64,000 bases of DNA from Siphonodentalium dalli (GCA_032622095.1 CP136069.1:158399043-158463042); one strand, 5' to 3'; positions 23,136 to 35,251 are shown, counted from the first letter of the stretch. Translations and numbers: made by a program. Notes: generated by a model not told the origin, from the sequence alone.

Positions 23136-23842
23136 CGGCCGAATTCTGGTCCCTGGTCTAGACCACCCTAATAATCACGGTGTTCCATGTCTGGACCTGG
23201 TCTTGCGAAACCACCTGGTCTCGATTTAGATTAGGCGGATTGTTGTTCAATCAACGACGATCGGTGTATCGACTGACAAAGGCACGCTTGGTGCTCGAAC
23301 AATATGATTGCGTTCACGTCGCGAATAGTTGACCATTAATGTAACGGGTTATCACCGAACACGTGCGGTGTGTCGTCTTTACAGGCATGTGATTAGGGCG
23401 TCTCCATGTGGAGGTGGGGGTGTTGTCCATATTTCCAATCCGCTCCATCCTAAGTTGGGGGTGGGTGAGACACAACAAGTTCCCATGTCGCCACGACCCT
23501 ACCTTTATGTTTATTTATTATGATAACCTATTTTGATGTCAGCGGTTTGAGTAAATGTTTTAGTTGAGTAAAAAAAAACTTGTTTCACGGCCGATGGAAC
23601 CACCCATGGCCTATACGTGGCTATACATTGTTTATACCACCTCCCCATGCACCGAATAATCAGTCTCAGAGACCGCCCTTTTAAATCTCGACCCAAATAT
23701 ATAATGGGCTAAAAACAATTGCGCCCATCATTTCAGTTGCCATCAAGCCAATTTCCAAGAATCCAAATGGTAAGACATTATTGGAACAAGGACGATTAAC
23801 AAAATGTACGTTAAAATAAGAATTTCTCAGAGATTTCTAGGG

Positions 23843-24129
23843 TTTGGTTTGGTTTGTTAGGGTTTATCGTCGATCTAACCGCTAGGCCACACACGACGTT
23901 GTCAATTTTACGGGTGGAGGAAAGACCACGCAGAGGCTTAATTTCACCGAGAAATCGTCCCACTGCGTGTAGAAACCACTGATCCCCGGAAAGCAACTGA
24001 CAAACTTGCCCAGATACACGATTACGGTCACCCTACCTATGACGGGGTTCGAACCAGCTTCGTCAGCGCTGGACGGCCTGTGACGGTGTAAACACCTGAC
24101 ACTCTACCGACTGAACCACCGGGACCCCC
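23843..24129 (-). mobile_element. tRNA-derived SINE, full-length, with target-site duplication
   Basis: On the minus strand the element starts GGGGGTCCCGGTGGTTCAGT. It has a pol III A box (TGGTTCAGTCGG) and a B box (GGTTCGAACCC) about 60 bp later. A body with 'gtatctgggcaagttt' and 'ggtctttcctccaccc' follows, then 'gtggcctagcggttag', and it ends in an A-rich simple tail ('acaaaccaaaccaaa'). A 13-bp duplication, gagatttctaggg, flanks it at 23830-23842 and 24130-24142. It is therefore a genuine retroposition product of a pol III transcript, probably mobilised by a LINE. The tail-proximal 'gtggcctagcggttag' also resembles a tRNA A box. Confidence 0.9.
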
Positions 24130-24224
24130 GAGATTTCTAGGGACACAAGATAGTAAACTCCATTCTTGTATTTCTTTTTCAGCAAATGCGTTTAAATAAA
24201 AGAATCATAAATTTATATATTTAG

Positions 24225-24415
24225 ATTTTTTTTTTCTTCTATTTTTGTTTTGTTTTTCATTTTATTTCAATGTTTTGAAAAGAAAAAAACTTGTTTTTTT
24301 GTTTGTTTTGTTTTGTTTTTGTAATTTTGTTTTCTGGTTCTGTTTTTTGTTTGTAATTTTTTTTTTCGTCTTTACTGTTTTTTTGTTTGCTTTACGTTTA
24401 AAATAAAATTACTTC
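24225..24415. repeat. T-rich low-complexity tract
   Basis: Long runs of T with interspersed G (ttttgtttg patterns) on the plus strand, about 190 bp. Simple-sequence expansion without further structure. Confidence 0.8.
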
Positions 24416-25319
24416 AAACATCAGTATTATTCTTGTTCAAAATACTGGAATAATCTACGTGAATGGGCGGTACGAGTAATCCCCATTAAGAAGCATTCCA
24501 ACGTCAATTTTATGAATACGCCGGGAAAGCCCCGCACCCCAACCATGCGATGTAAGACGAAAATGAAAATCCGATGTGCCATTCACTGTTATGCCGGGTC
24601 GCCCATGCTCATCCACAGCAAATCGCCGGGGTACACGCACGCATGGTTGTTACAGTTATGATAGGTGACATTATATAAAACACAGTTACACTAGATCATT
24701 TCTAATGTCCAGTTAAAAGCCAGCTTGTGATTGCTCAAACTATTCACCATCGTGCGAATGACTGGCTGACAATCAAACTAATAATCCGTATTAGAGTTCT
24801 GCACCATAAATATATTCTCGAAACCAGACTTCGCTATTCTCGTCTCAGGATCAAGTCTCGGTTTATACAAAAATCTCAGACCAGGGAGGGACTAGGTCTC
24901 AGTTGCAGACTATTACCTATAACACACATAATTATGGATTATATTAAATCTTGTCCAGTTCATATATAATTATAATCTTTACTCTGCACGACATACAAAT
25001 ATAACACAATTACAATTTGGTTAACATAAAGATAAATGCTTCCAAAAAATACTTATGTTTCTGTTACCAGAACTTGTACGTTACCACATGGTTCGAATTA
25101 TGAACAGACCGACAAAGGCTTGAATGACAATAAGAAGGCAAACCTTGGTTTACGTAAACCTGAGTTTCAAAAAGACGAGAATACGGACCAGTGCTGACCA
25201 ATAATCCCAGCTTACTCGCCTCGAAGCTGGGTAACACATCGCGATCACCGTGGTTTCGGCCTGGTCTAGACTATAGTTTACATGAAACCCTGTCTAGACC
25301 AGGGACCAGAATTCGGCCG

Positions 25320-25999
25320 AGTAAGTCGGTATCCAACGAATATGATTCGAGTTTAGATTGCAGAGTACGGTCCACTCCATTCGACATGTCTCCTGCATCT
25401 TATATATTATATATGTGTATATGTGTCGTTGTCGCTGTTTTCAGCCATTCGCACAATTTGGTGAATGATATAAATCTCATACTATCGCATTGTCGACCGT
25501 TTTGGTTGGACTGTTAGTCCGTGTGCTGGTATGACCCCTCGCGCACCCCACTACTTAACTTCTTTTGGCATTTTCGTGTATTTTCATGTACCCAAATGTG
25601 TATTGTTCAGGAAAAGTGATGTTAACAGCAAATATTTTGGTCCTGTTGTAACTACTGAGTCAAAGTTTAGCCTTACTCAGTTACCATTTTTTCCGATCAT
25701 GATGGGGTGGGGGATACAGTATCCCATATAAGTGATGTCATCATGATTGGATTTCAACAGACGATGTGTCATTGTGTATGAATCTGAATACCCTATACAT
25801 TGGTAGAACAAAATATGAATGTGTCACTGCTGATGTCAACAGATGTCAAAAGGTCACGAAACGGCAACAAAAACTTAAATATAATAGTATGGGAGCTGAT
25901 AGGCTAACTCCGCACCACAGGACTTAACTTAACCATACCAATTTCCTTCCTTCTTATGTCCCTCAACTGTTAAGCAGTATTAAAAGTGGCCGCGTAGAC
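25320..25999. other. no recognisable gene
   Basis: Short frames (25191-25517 and 25531-25731, plus strand) overlap the transposon end or lack motifs. Nothing supported. Confidence 0.35.
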
Positions 26000-26670
26000 A
26001 CGATGAAAGATGGCGTCCCAACATGGCCGCCGTTTTTAAGACGAGGCAGTATAAGTCAGTTTGATGTAAGTTAAAGGGAGACACTCTTGCTAAATGTAGT
26101 ACTGTGAAGCTAAGACAAAATTCTACCTTTTTAGAAAAAAGTTGGAACTCCCGCTTCAAGATGGCCACCAAAATGACCGCCGGAAATTTCATCAAAAATA
26201 ACCATTGGGTTTCTAGTCATATTTCAACACGAAACGAGCAGAACTGTGCAATTTAAGTCTGGCATACCATTACTTATGAATATTTCAACTCAATGGAACC
26301 AAAATTGTCACTTTGACTCGAAATGACTGCCAAAATGGCGGCCAAATTATGTAAAATGGTATTTATTGCATCAGCGTGCCCGGCAATCGCTTATAAGTTG
26401 TGGTTATTGAATACAAACGACTAAAATGCCTTCTATGCGTTGAATACTAACATTTTTACTGATTGACCTTGGTGTTAATTTTACTATGGTAACCACTGAT
26501 TTACCAGAAATATTGGATTTTTCTCGCAAATTTGACATCAAAATGGCAAAATTAACTTTTCAGATTTGGTATCAAATATGTTTATTGTTTTGATCTGTCT
26601 TGAGTGTTCACACAGGAGTTTTTAGACCAAATTACTTAAGGCGGCTTTCGAAATGGCAACCAACTTTGCT
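26000..26670. repeat. degenerate repeat with recurring AAAATGGC(G/C)GCC motif
   Basis: Motif variants occur near 26018 (gatggcgtcccaacatggcc), 26158 (aagatggccaccaaaatgac), 26325 (gactgccaaaatggcggcc), 26543 (catcaaaatggcaaaatt) and 26651 (gaaatggcaacc), spaced about 110-220 bp. The spacing and intervening AT-rich sequence suggest an old tandemly organised repeat. A small related stretch lies near 7830. The open frames are not gene-like. Confidence 0.45.
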
Positions 26671-26814
26671 AAAAAATAAATCACATAAATCCCGAACATT
26701 ATTCTCTGATGTTCGGAAAAGGGAGCAAATTGTGACTCACTTGGTTATTAAACATGTTACATAATCAACTTACAACTAAACGTTCTATTCTGGTTGATCC
26801 AGTATTGAAATATC

Positions 26815-27065
26815 CAGCCTGTTCTTCCGAAAACCTCACAGTATCTGCTTATAATATAAGTTGTGATAGGTAGTTATCTGCTTAGAGTCGCCTCATTTTG
26901 TGTCGATATTGTGCTGGAAATGAGATCACTTTAGTCACAGTATCAACCCATAATTAGGCGATTCTAAACAGATTATGTGTGGACAACGACTTTTCTGGTG
27001 TACGCTCTTTGTGGCCCGCGCCATAAAACGAAATAACTGGTATGAGTCCATTATCTGGTTAGTTC
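26815..27065 (-). mobile_element. palindromic MITE family 'M', inverted partial copy
   Basis: In plus-strand order: 'cagcctgttcttccgaaaac', 'cacagtatctgcttataat', 'atctgcttagagtcgcctca', 'gattctaaacagattatgtg', 'gtacgctctt' and 'gcgccataaaacgaaataac'. These are the 3' two-thirds of the family. Confidence 0.7.
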
Positions 27066-27150
27066 ATGGTGTGCTTCTGAGCTTGTGTCTCGTGGGTTTT
27101 GTTGTGGCACTTGGCGACAGGGTTCCACGACGTCTTGATTTGTGTATTTT

Positions 27151-27382
27151 CAGGCCATACTTGTATTTAGTTTTAATTCGCATATATCACATGTTTCATT
27201 ATCCACCTGAACAGACTGAACTGTATGATGACATTTTGGAACGAACGAATACCTCGTTGGCAAGTTGTGCCATTTATACATGCACACAGTACATTAATCG
27301 GCGCTTTGCAAGTATATCACGATGTGGACAGGGTGTTATTCGATTACTGACCTGGATTGCTAATAGGAACCCCAGTGCATGA
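27151..27382 (+). CDS. weak candidate exon, unidentified
   Basis: An acceptor-like 'gtgtattttcag' (to about 27151) is followed by a 76-codon open frame that includes HYPPEQTELYDDILERTNTS and ends at a stop (27380-27382). The codon pattern looks reasonable but I recognise no family and no partner exons. It begins just after a MITE copy, so it may be an open tract in a repeat. Confidence 0.15.
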
Positions 27383-30109
27383 ATCATGTGGTAAAGACAT
27401 TGCTGGTGAAATTATGGCAGCTACGGACGTTTGTTCACGCCTCAGTTTCGAAGAATATTTAAATATTTGACAACTGCAGAAAAGTCGCATTAACACCCCT
27501 ATAAATCAAATAAGGGGATCCATAATCTCATATCTCCGGGAATGATAGGAACAATTTATAGAACAAACTATTTATATAGATGAATATGTTATTTATAGAT
27601 GAATATCTCACAAGTTTATGATCACAACTAAATTTATTGGAAAAAGAAAACAAACAGTATTTTTCATTATTTGAGCAAATGTGAACCATGATATCGTATT
27701 GCTTGATGTTGCATATATTAGTTGACCAGCAAACGACGACCAGTTGACGGAGAAAAAACATACATTGAAATATTAATTGAGAAGAGCCTAATATGTAACC
27801 CGTGCAATATAGCAATTACCACCCTCCTTATTTGAAGTTCATAGGAGTTCCGGGAAGCTGGGGCATCGGGGAAGGGCTTAATAAGTTGCAAAACAAAATT
27901 TTCCCTAACCCCTTTTGTATATTATAGATATAAAATTTCAAGTCAAGTTGAAGCAACTGATCTCATTAATAAACCTGGCCTGACTCCGTTTCATCACATT
28001 TTATTGTACCGAATAACTACCAGGGGTTCGGATTACAAGTTACTTCATTTTAAATGTATTTAGTCAGTCGTACTTATCTCGTTGGTTGAACTTTATCGAA
28101 AAAAACACGTTGTTTCGATTTTTTGGGCTACAATGTTATTTCTTTCTGGAAGGTGACAGTCCCAACTCGCACGGCAGTAAATAAATTGTCATTTGTAATT
28201 TGACGTCACAAGTATTTAACGTTGAAGTTTGATTGTGCACAGGTGCGCTGACAATTGCCATACTAATTTCCAACCCCGTTCTTCGTTGGTACAATCTCTT
28301 CAGGAACACATTGACGACTCAAGAAAATTGTAGAGGGTGTATTAAATAAGAGGCGTTTTAGCTCTCATTATTTATATTTCCCCATGCAGGACTTCACTAT
28401 CACTCCATGTGCGTTGAACTCTTCAACTCGTCGTCGATAATCCACCAATGCAATTGTATAGGGTGCGTTTATATTAGTTAAGTTCTGTGTACAGAAATAT
28501 GTGAAGTCTTGTGTCACGGAGTACTGTGATCACAACATGATTACTGGTAGTGAACGCGCGGTCATCAACACTCTGGTAATTGATAATTCACTATGAGTTC
28601 TCGCCAGTTTAGACCAGGCAAAACAAAATGAATCCACTATCAGCAGATCAAAGCGAGTTGATCTATGTCGCACAGGGAGGTGCCTATAATGTCTCCGTGA
28701 GGGGGTAGTTGCACATTGGATTTTTCATCTGCGCCTCCCCCCTTGAATCAGACCAACCCCACCAGCTTGTATAATTTCATTCGCACCCCTACCCTTGAGT
28801 ATTTATTTTTCCCAACTTTTCCCTCACATGCCTGGGTGGTCCGGTATCCGTATCCTGTTCTGAATGGGTAAGTAGTCATGTAGTCAATAACCAGATGGAG
28901 GTACAGCATCAACTGGGTAGATTATATAGGTCTGAGCAAATTATGACATCTGCAAATGCCAAAATCTATATCATCCAGTGGTCTAACTCGTGGGTGAATG
29001 GCGTTTCTAAGTTATTTCTAAACTTGTGTCTCGATCCCTTTAGCTTTTGCTGCACCTGGGGCAGGACCATACACAACCATGATCGGCCCGGTGTGAGCAT
29101 TTCGAAATATTAACATGAAAATCGCAAAATCCTATTATCTAGATTGGCCTCCAGCTTTCCGAGTTTTGTAAATTTCCAAGTTGACACCCCCTAATTTCGA
29201 CGAACTACACGAGCATTGACCATTGATACTGAAACATGATGCGAAATTTTAGAAAGCTTTGACGCCATTTCAAAAACTGAGTGTCACTCTGCGATTTATT
29301 GCCTCTGGTTACGAACCGAGTTTCCGATGTCGACTCAGAAATATGCAAAATCGTCCAATATGTTTGCTCGGCCATATCAAATATACCAAGTACTTGTGTG
29401 ATCACTTAGCGAACCATCTGATGCCATGGAATAGCTTAATACGTGTGTTGATCTAACAAAGATTAAGCACGTATATAATATACGTCAGGCCCGAGTAATG
29501 ATTAATCAAATCCGGTTTGGCTATCGCAATGCCTCGGTGTTAACCGTGACTTATAAAGGATACGATTTTTGCTCACACGAACGATTACCGTTTTCTTTCT
29601 GTGTACGTTCTATAACTAAACGTTTACAGATTATCACTAATGTAAACGCACCCGTAGCGAACGTATTCAGCGAGACACATTTTTTTCAAACTTATTACGC
29701 ATTATAAATGAAATTGATAAAATTCTGACAGTGGTATACTATCAAGAGGACAAAATTGTTTAAATTCCTGCATAATTTCCGGTGTCGATATACCCGGTGA
29801 TCATATGTAATTCAAAACTGATCCTTGTGTAGAAAGTGTGACATGAATATTGTTAACGTCATTTCATTTAGTAACCGCACTGGGTACCTCTTAATTTCTA
29901 AGAAGACCCAATCAGTTATGTTGACTCCAGCGACGACTGCTTCTTGAACAGTTTGTGCATATCAGTTATTAATATTAATAGAAGTTAGCTCGAATATTTA
30001 CACTTCTGGTGATTGTTTTTGGAGGGCCATACTGACAGATACAATTATACCTTAATTTATCGGGTTCAATAGATGAATTCCGAAGACAAAAATAACATCA
30101 AGTGTTATA
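27383..30109. other. no recognisable gene
   Basis: About 2.7 kb of AT-rich sequence. Frames of 65-95 codons (27528-27815 minus, 28895-29113 plus, 29205-29405 minus, 29259-29456 plus, 29498-29707 plus) have no motif and conflict with one another. No RNA gene seen. Confidence 0.4.
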
Positions 30110-30290
30110 ACTCAACATAACCTCGTTCATATTGGAGCATATTGGACCTATATATTCACATATTTATATTGGACATACTTGATTCTAAAATAAGCACATA
30201 ATGCAATATTACCCGTTATTCCGGGTTATGGCGAGGGCCCCAATGAAAACACATTTAAAAGAGCGTGCATTTGGTAAGTCGATTTATAGG
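30110..30290 (+). mobile_element. palindromic MITE family 'M', diverged 5' partial copy
   Basis: 'caacataacctcg', 'aaaataagcacataatg', 'cccgttattccgggttatgg', 'gagggcc' and 'aaagagcgtgcattt' follow the family order at lower similarity than the other copies. Confidence 0.55.
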
Positions 30291-32351
30291 TTCACATAGA
30301 TCGTAATTCAGATTCAATTAATGCCGATATGGGTCTACTTGTGTTTTTAGACAAGTTCATTATGAGCTTATTTCAGTGTGTATTTCAGTTATCTTTATGA
30401 TTTGATTTTGCACTCAAATTAAACCACACCGACTGGTCTGGCCGCTGTAGAACTGAGGCATGCAAAAAAGGTTCTTAAATAACGTCATTTGTGATGCACT
30501 ACTCAGTGACATGAACACGTCTTACTCTTCGAATTTACTTTAGTTTTATTAACACTGAGTACAGTTATCCGAATTGAGGATTTTGTCATAAATCTATTGA
30601 TATACCTTCTAAAGCTCGGAACATCAAATATCAAATATAATGAGGAATCGGAAGATGGAAGAAATCACCGAATTATAATGACAATACGATATGTAAACAT
30701 ATGGGTAATATTCAAGAGACGAATACCATTTAGATATTATTTGCAATCATTTGGATGACATCCCGAAACAATATATCCCCGAATTCTTTTGGAAGAAATC
30801 ATTGAGAGAGAAATTCCATGCCATCATATCCCATCAAAATATAAACGTCGTGGAAAGAAAGAGTATGTATTCATAAGTTGTGGTTTTAACAAGTTGTCCT
30901 ATTCCATATGGACGGAATCAGACAGTTACATGTATTATTATGGGTGAACACTTGTAATTATCCTATTAATTTTATCGCATATTATCGTGTAATCTTATTG
31001 TATATACTCATGCATATTTGTACATAATTGAGATGACCAATGATGAACGTGATGTCCGAAATATGTGTACATACTGAATATACGGTTTCCTTGTTTCATT
31101 TTCATGTGTGACTTAGCAATATATCAATCAAAGAAATACGTAGAATAGAAACACTTGTTGCCCAAATAGTTATAATGAAGCAAACATTCATTTGTTGTGA
31201 TAAATGATGTTCACAAATTGTTTCGAAGATATCTTGGCTGGATTTAGGGCGATTAGGTTGGAATGATTCTAGAAATGAATGAAATACATACATGTACATA
31301 CAGTTTTGTGACATTTTTATACACTGCCAATCGACAATAAAGTAAATGCTATAGTGATAAATTGTTTGTGTTAAACTAATTCTAACTTCATTCCTAAATT
31401 CAGAAACAATAACGAATTCTTGTGCAGTATCTGATGACAAGAAATTATCTACTGAGACTTGTAGATGCCACCCAAATCCGTCAGCCATGCTCTAGTAAGA
31501 TGTTCTAAGTGTAGTCTGGACCACATGTCAGAAAACAGGTGTGAAAATATGTCGGTGTTTCAAAATAATTTCATTTGAAAATGACGGGCCCCAGTGTTGC
31601 ACTGAAGCTGGGAATATATATGGAGGGAACTAAATTGTTGGATGTCAGGGCTATTTCGTTTATATTACTGTTGTATTTTACACAGTAAGGGCGTGAAACG
31701 TGAATATATTCGCTTCTCTCATATAACCGATCCTCTGCTATAGTCTGCTCCAGTTACCGGTGTTCAAAGTAGAGTATTTGCCTCACTTGTGGAAGAGAAA
31801 TAGAAGGCAACTCGTAATGCTCTGCCTACAGGCTGTTTTTACAGAGTGTACAATGTCTGTACACCAACAGTAAATGCGTGTATGGCTCTGTATTACATGT
31901 CCCCACTATCACATTACATACACTTGAATTTAATAGTTTTGCAGTTCATATTTAATAATTTATTCAACACATCAGAAACTGATACAATATAAACAATCAA
32001 CAGATATACAGAAAAAATATATTTTATCTCCCAAACGTGAATCTCTTAATATAGTAATGGACCACACATTGCCTTGATCCGTTCGATTAAAGTTTTCAGA
32101 CCCAAACTATACAATTATAAAGATATATGATTGTATAATAATTATTCCGCTGGTGTGCTGGAAATATAACTAAAATACAATTACGTAGACATGAGGTGTA
32201 TCTCAGCAGATTGTATTGAGAAAATATGTGTTTAATATTGAATATATCTCATATAATGGTTCTTCTAACTTCTCCAGCTACTATCGTTTAATCCTTTGCT
32301 TTAATTGACATACGATGCTTTATTTTTAATTCATAGTATAACATTAAAACT
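30291..32351. other. no recognisable gene; one 128-codon minus frame
   Basis: The frame at 31102-31488 (minus, starts MADGFGWHLQVSVDNFLSS) is the longest here. It has no recognisable domain, no obvious splice context and an isoleucine/serine-rich composition that AT-rich DNA can give by chance. The rest shows nothing. Confidence 0.3.
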
Positions 32352-32355
32352 GTGT

Positions 32356-32440
<85 letters not shown>
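32356..32440. repeat. (GT)n-(TA)n microsatellite
   Basis: 'gtgtgtgtgtg' passes into about 70 bp of uninterrupted TA. The alternating Ile-Tyr frames on both strands are artefacts of this repeat. Confidence 0.98.
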
Positions 32441-32442
<2 letters not shown>

Positions 32443-33002
32443 AATTAGATTTAAACAATAACTCATATAATGGTTCTCCTAACTCATCCAGCATCTACCA
32501 TTTAATTCTTTACTATAACTGCATACCATACATTCTAAATTAATATTACATTACAACTAGTATCAAGGCAATTTACACAAAAAGTCATGAAAGTCAAAAT
32601 GAATTATATCACATTACACATCATTACTTACAATTTAATTTAATAGTTCAAGTTTATTATTATATTCAACATATAAATATGATTATATAAGCAATGAATA
32701 TTCAACAGTTCAAATAAATTCCAAATAATATTTTTCATTCAATATGTGAAGTTCTTAATGTAGTAGTGTAGAATATATCACAATGATCCGTTCGATTTTA
32801 GTTTTTCAGAACGAAAAAAGAACAGTTATAGCAATTATTCTTGTGGTGATTGTGCTGCAGACACCTACTTATGCAGGCGGTATATCGCTGCAAAGCTTCA
32901 TGAAGATATTAGTTTTTAAATATTCTAAATATATCATGGAATTGTTCTCATAACTGCTGCCGCTTCTGCCATTTAATTCTTTGCTTTAAATTGCTATACA
33001 TA
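32441..33002. other. no recognisable gene
   Basis: AT-rich sequence. The phrase 'ctcatataatggttctccta' followed by 'tccagc.tctacca.tta' recurs near 32260, 32463 and 36400, suggesting an old dispersed repeat. No coding sequence. Confidence 0.35.
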
Positions 33003-33170
33003 GAGGATACCTGCGGTTCTCGAGTGAATACCAAAATTACATCATGAGTGGATACAGTGGAATATAACTATTCCCACGAGCGGCCTTGGCCGCGAGTGGG
33101 AATAGTTATATTCCAATGTAGCCACGAATGAGGTAATTCTGGTATTCACTCGAGAACCGCAGGTATTCTA
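33003..33170. repeat. near-perfect hairpin, about 80-nt arms
   Basis: The left arm ('aggatacctgcggttctcga...aactattcccac') pairs with the right arm ('gtgggaatagtt...agaaccgcaggtattct'). A small palindrome, GCGGCCTTGGCCGC, is at the centre (about 33083-33096). Mismatches are few and mainly in the middle of the arms. Confidence 0.88.
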
Positions 33171-33638
33171 TTTATTATATACTAAACAATTTAGCTGCGC
33201 GTAATCATTAGAACAAATTAGAAATATAATGTTATTGTTTTGATCGATATATATAATGACTTGGTTTGGTCGATCAGCTGTTCTGTGACCGGTTCACTGC
33301 GATCTTCTGTAAATATATGCGTGCATACAAAAAAAAAGTCCCCGGTGACCCCGCCAGAATGAAGAGAAACCATTCGAAATATTCATCAATTATGAACAAT
33401 TACCTCGAACAAAGCATTGGAATTGCTTATCTTCAATAAATGATTTTATTATTATCAAGCATAATGAACAATTAACAACACAAAAGGTTCGTGCCATTTG
33501 GAAATACCAAAATCCCAATTACTGATAATACTTCCGCTTCGCAGTTTGGAATGTAAAAATCAACAGTTTTATTCAATTTCACTCGCTGTCTATTCTCCTG
33601 ATTCGCCGGTATTTCACCCTTGGACTAGACTCGGTGTC
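33171..33638. other. no recognisable gene
   Basis: No supported feature between the hairpin and the Crypton relic. Confidence 0.4.
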
Positions 33639-35251
33639 TTATGTGGTGTGAGGCTTCGGTGAGCAGCTGTGAAAGTGCATGTACACCGATCCACTGAATG
33701 TTACGTTTGAGAAAATGGATTTCAAACTTTGCATCGCACTTGATGAACTCACAACTCCAGGTGAACCAATAAGGTCATTATTCGATACAGTAACTGTCGA
33801 TTTCGAAACAGTTACATTTGTCGGTGATGATGTTGAAATAGTGTCAGAACTTGGTACAGGTGCAGGTGCGGTTTCCAATACTGGTGAAAGCTGGACTACA
33901 GGTTGTGCAGCTGGGAGTACTGTCTCTGACTCTGTGACTTATTTCCAGCAGTATTTGATAAAATTGAAGAAATACGTTTTGTTTGGACAGCATTCATTTT
34001 GGAGTAGTTCAACAAACTGTTTACATTCTTGTGTCCTGACACTTGGATTATCTGATGCGGTGGTACATGTTCATCGTTAAGTGAGTGGATCAGCAGTTTT
34101 CGAACACTGTAGTTGGTAAGTCGCTTATCCGTTGTGAGGCCTGAGTCTACACACGTGCCCTGCACAATTCTATTTAAAGAATTAATGCCGAATGCATTGC
34201 GCTTATACCAAGGCTTGCCTTTATTCCAGCCCTGGTACTTGACAGCGAGGAAGAACGGGCTATCTGGATATTTTTCCTCTTCTGGTCGCTTCTCGCTGAA
34301 CAATCGATATAATTTAACCGGGTCTCTCTCTGGGTTGTCGGTCGAATATGCCCTTGGTTTAATTCTTCTGATGTGTCGTGGATTTTCACCGGTTCTTGTC
34401 TTTGTTTGTCGCTCCTGTGTGTAGATGATATATTCCTGTCCATACTCATCTTCTTGCAGACTGGTGTCGCCCCATTTCAAAGAATGAGTTTCCTCCCCTG
34501 TTTTCATTCCGAAGTACAAAACACAAGTCCACCACATAATTTTGTAACGACTTTGGGTTATATGGTCCAAGAACTTGCGCCCCATAAAATCGCTCAACAT
34601 CATCTTGTGTAATCGGATCTGCTTCAAATGGCTTACTGCCCTTTCCTATAGACTTCAGTTGTTTCTGTTTGCTTTTCAGAGTTTCACGACATGATTCAAA
34701 CTGATTATTACTTATGAGGGAAACTGGATATGATCGCATCCTGAGGTATCAATCAAGTGAGGGCATGAACGCTCGAAGAGACATTGACTCATACTCAGTT
34801 CCATCTTTTTTTCTCACAGATAGGAGGAAACTTGATATATGCCCACATCGAACATTTAGGGAATGAATTCGGGCTGCCTCTGTTCATCTTTACTCAGCAG
34901 AAATGTTCTAAAGAGTTTAATATCATATTAAGTTTTTTTAACAGTATTTTTATTTCTTTGTTGGTCATTGAATTGAAATACTTCCTCATCAGTTACATTT
35001 GTAAAACTGGAACTTACAGTGGAAGTTGAAAGCAATGGCAATATCGGCAATGCAGCTGAGGCTGAGTCTGAGGCTGAATTCAGTAGTGAGCTTGAAGTGG
35101 AAGTTGAAGCTGCAGGAACCTGCTGGTCAAATATAGAGTCACTATTCCGAACACAAACTTGTGGGTCTTTATCATTATATTTAGCTAATTTTTCCAGTAA
35201 AGAGTCCCAAAACACACCGCCTTCTCCGTCGATTTCAAATCCGTCTTCCAT
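33639..35251 (-). pseudogene. Crypton-type tyrosine recombinase (DUF3504-like) pseudogene
   Basis: On the minus strand a run of frames rebuilds the order of a Crypton recombinase. ATG at 35251 gives a Ser-rich N-terminus, then TDEEVFQFNDQQRNKNTVKKT, an in-frame stop at 34928-34926, and YDIKLFRTFLLSKDEQRQ. Downstream comes NNQFESCRETLKSKQKQLKS...GKGSKPFEADPITQDDVERFYG (34739 onward). A frameshift near 34540-34560 leads into VLYFGMKTGEETHSLKWGD, the catalytic arginine region. It continues with ERQTKTRTGENPRHIRRIKP, a WYKRNAFGIN segment, TNYSVRKLLIHSL, SGHKNVNSLLNYSK (nucleophile Tyr) and a stop at 33896-33898. A last frame (33878-33639) ends SIFSNVTFSGSVYMHF, the usual C-terminal tail. The canonical NHSVRK is NYSVRK here, so a catalytic His may be lost. 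Cryptons are DNA transposons with this recombinase, and related domains occur in KCTD1 and QRICH1. The copy is dead but recognisable throughout. Confidence 0.85.

Larger units (their letters stand above)
23136..25319. mobile_element. 2.2-kb TIR element (Harbinger-like ends) with nested SINE
   Basis: A perfect 28-bp inverted repeat begins CGGCCGAATTCTGGTCCCTG at 23136-23163, and its reverse complement lies at 25292-25319. Both ends are followed by GGTCTAGACC-type palindromes and further 'cctggtct' copies. A 3-bp AGT flanks both sides (23133-23135 and 25320-25322). The layout (GGCC-start TIR, subterminal palindromes, 3-bp flank) parallels the element at 18459-20168. I find no transposase frame inside. 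A SINE inserted at 23843-24129. Confidence 0.6.

Noticed and set aside
22894-23229. 111-codon plus-strand gene
   Set aside because: The frame ends inside the terminal inverted repeat of the element at 23136-25319 and shows no family motif or splice context.
24041-24127. tRNA gene on the minus strand
   Set aside because: The A and B boxes belong to a SINE with a target-site duplication and tail. The sequence does not fold as a complete tRNA cloverleaf with acceptor stem.
32288-32543. Open frames with long Ile-Tyr runs on both strands
   Set aside because: They are translations of the (TA)n microsatellite.
33679-34080. 133-codon plus-strand frame
   Set aside because: It is antisense to the Crypton relic, whose conserved blocks are on the minus strand.
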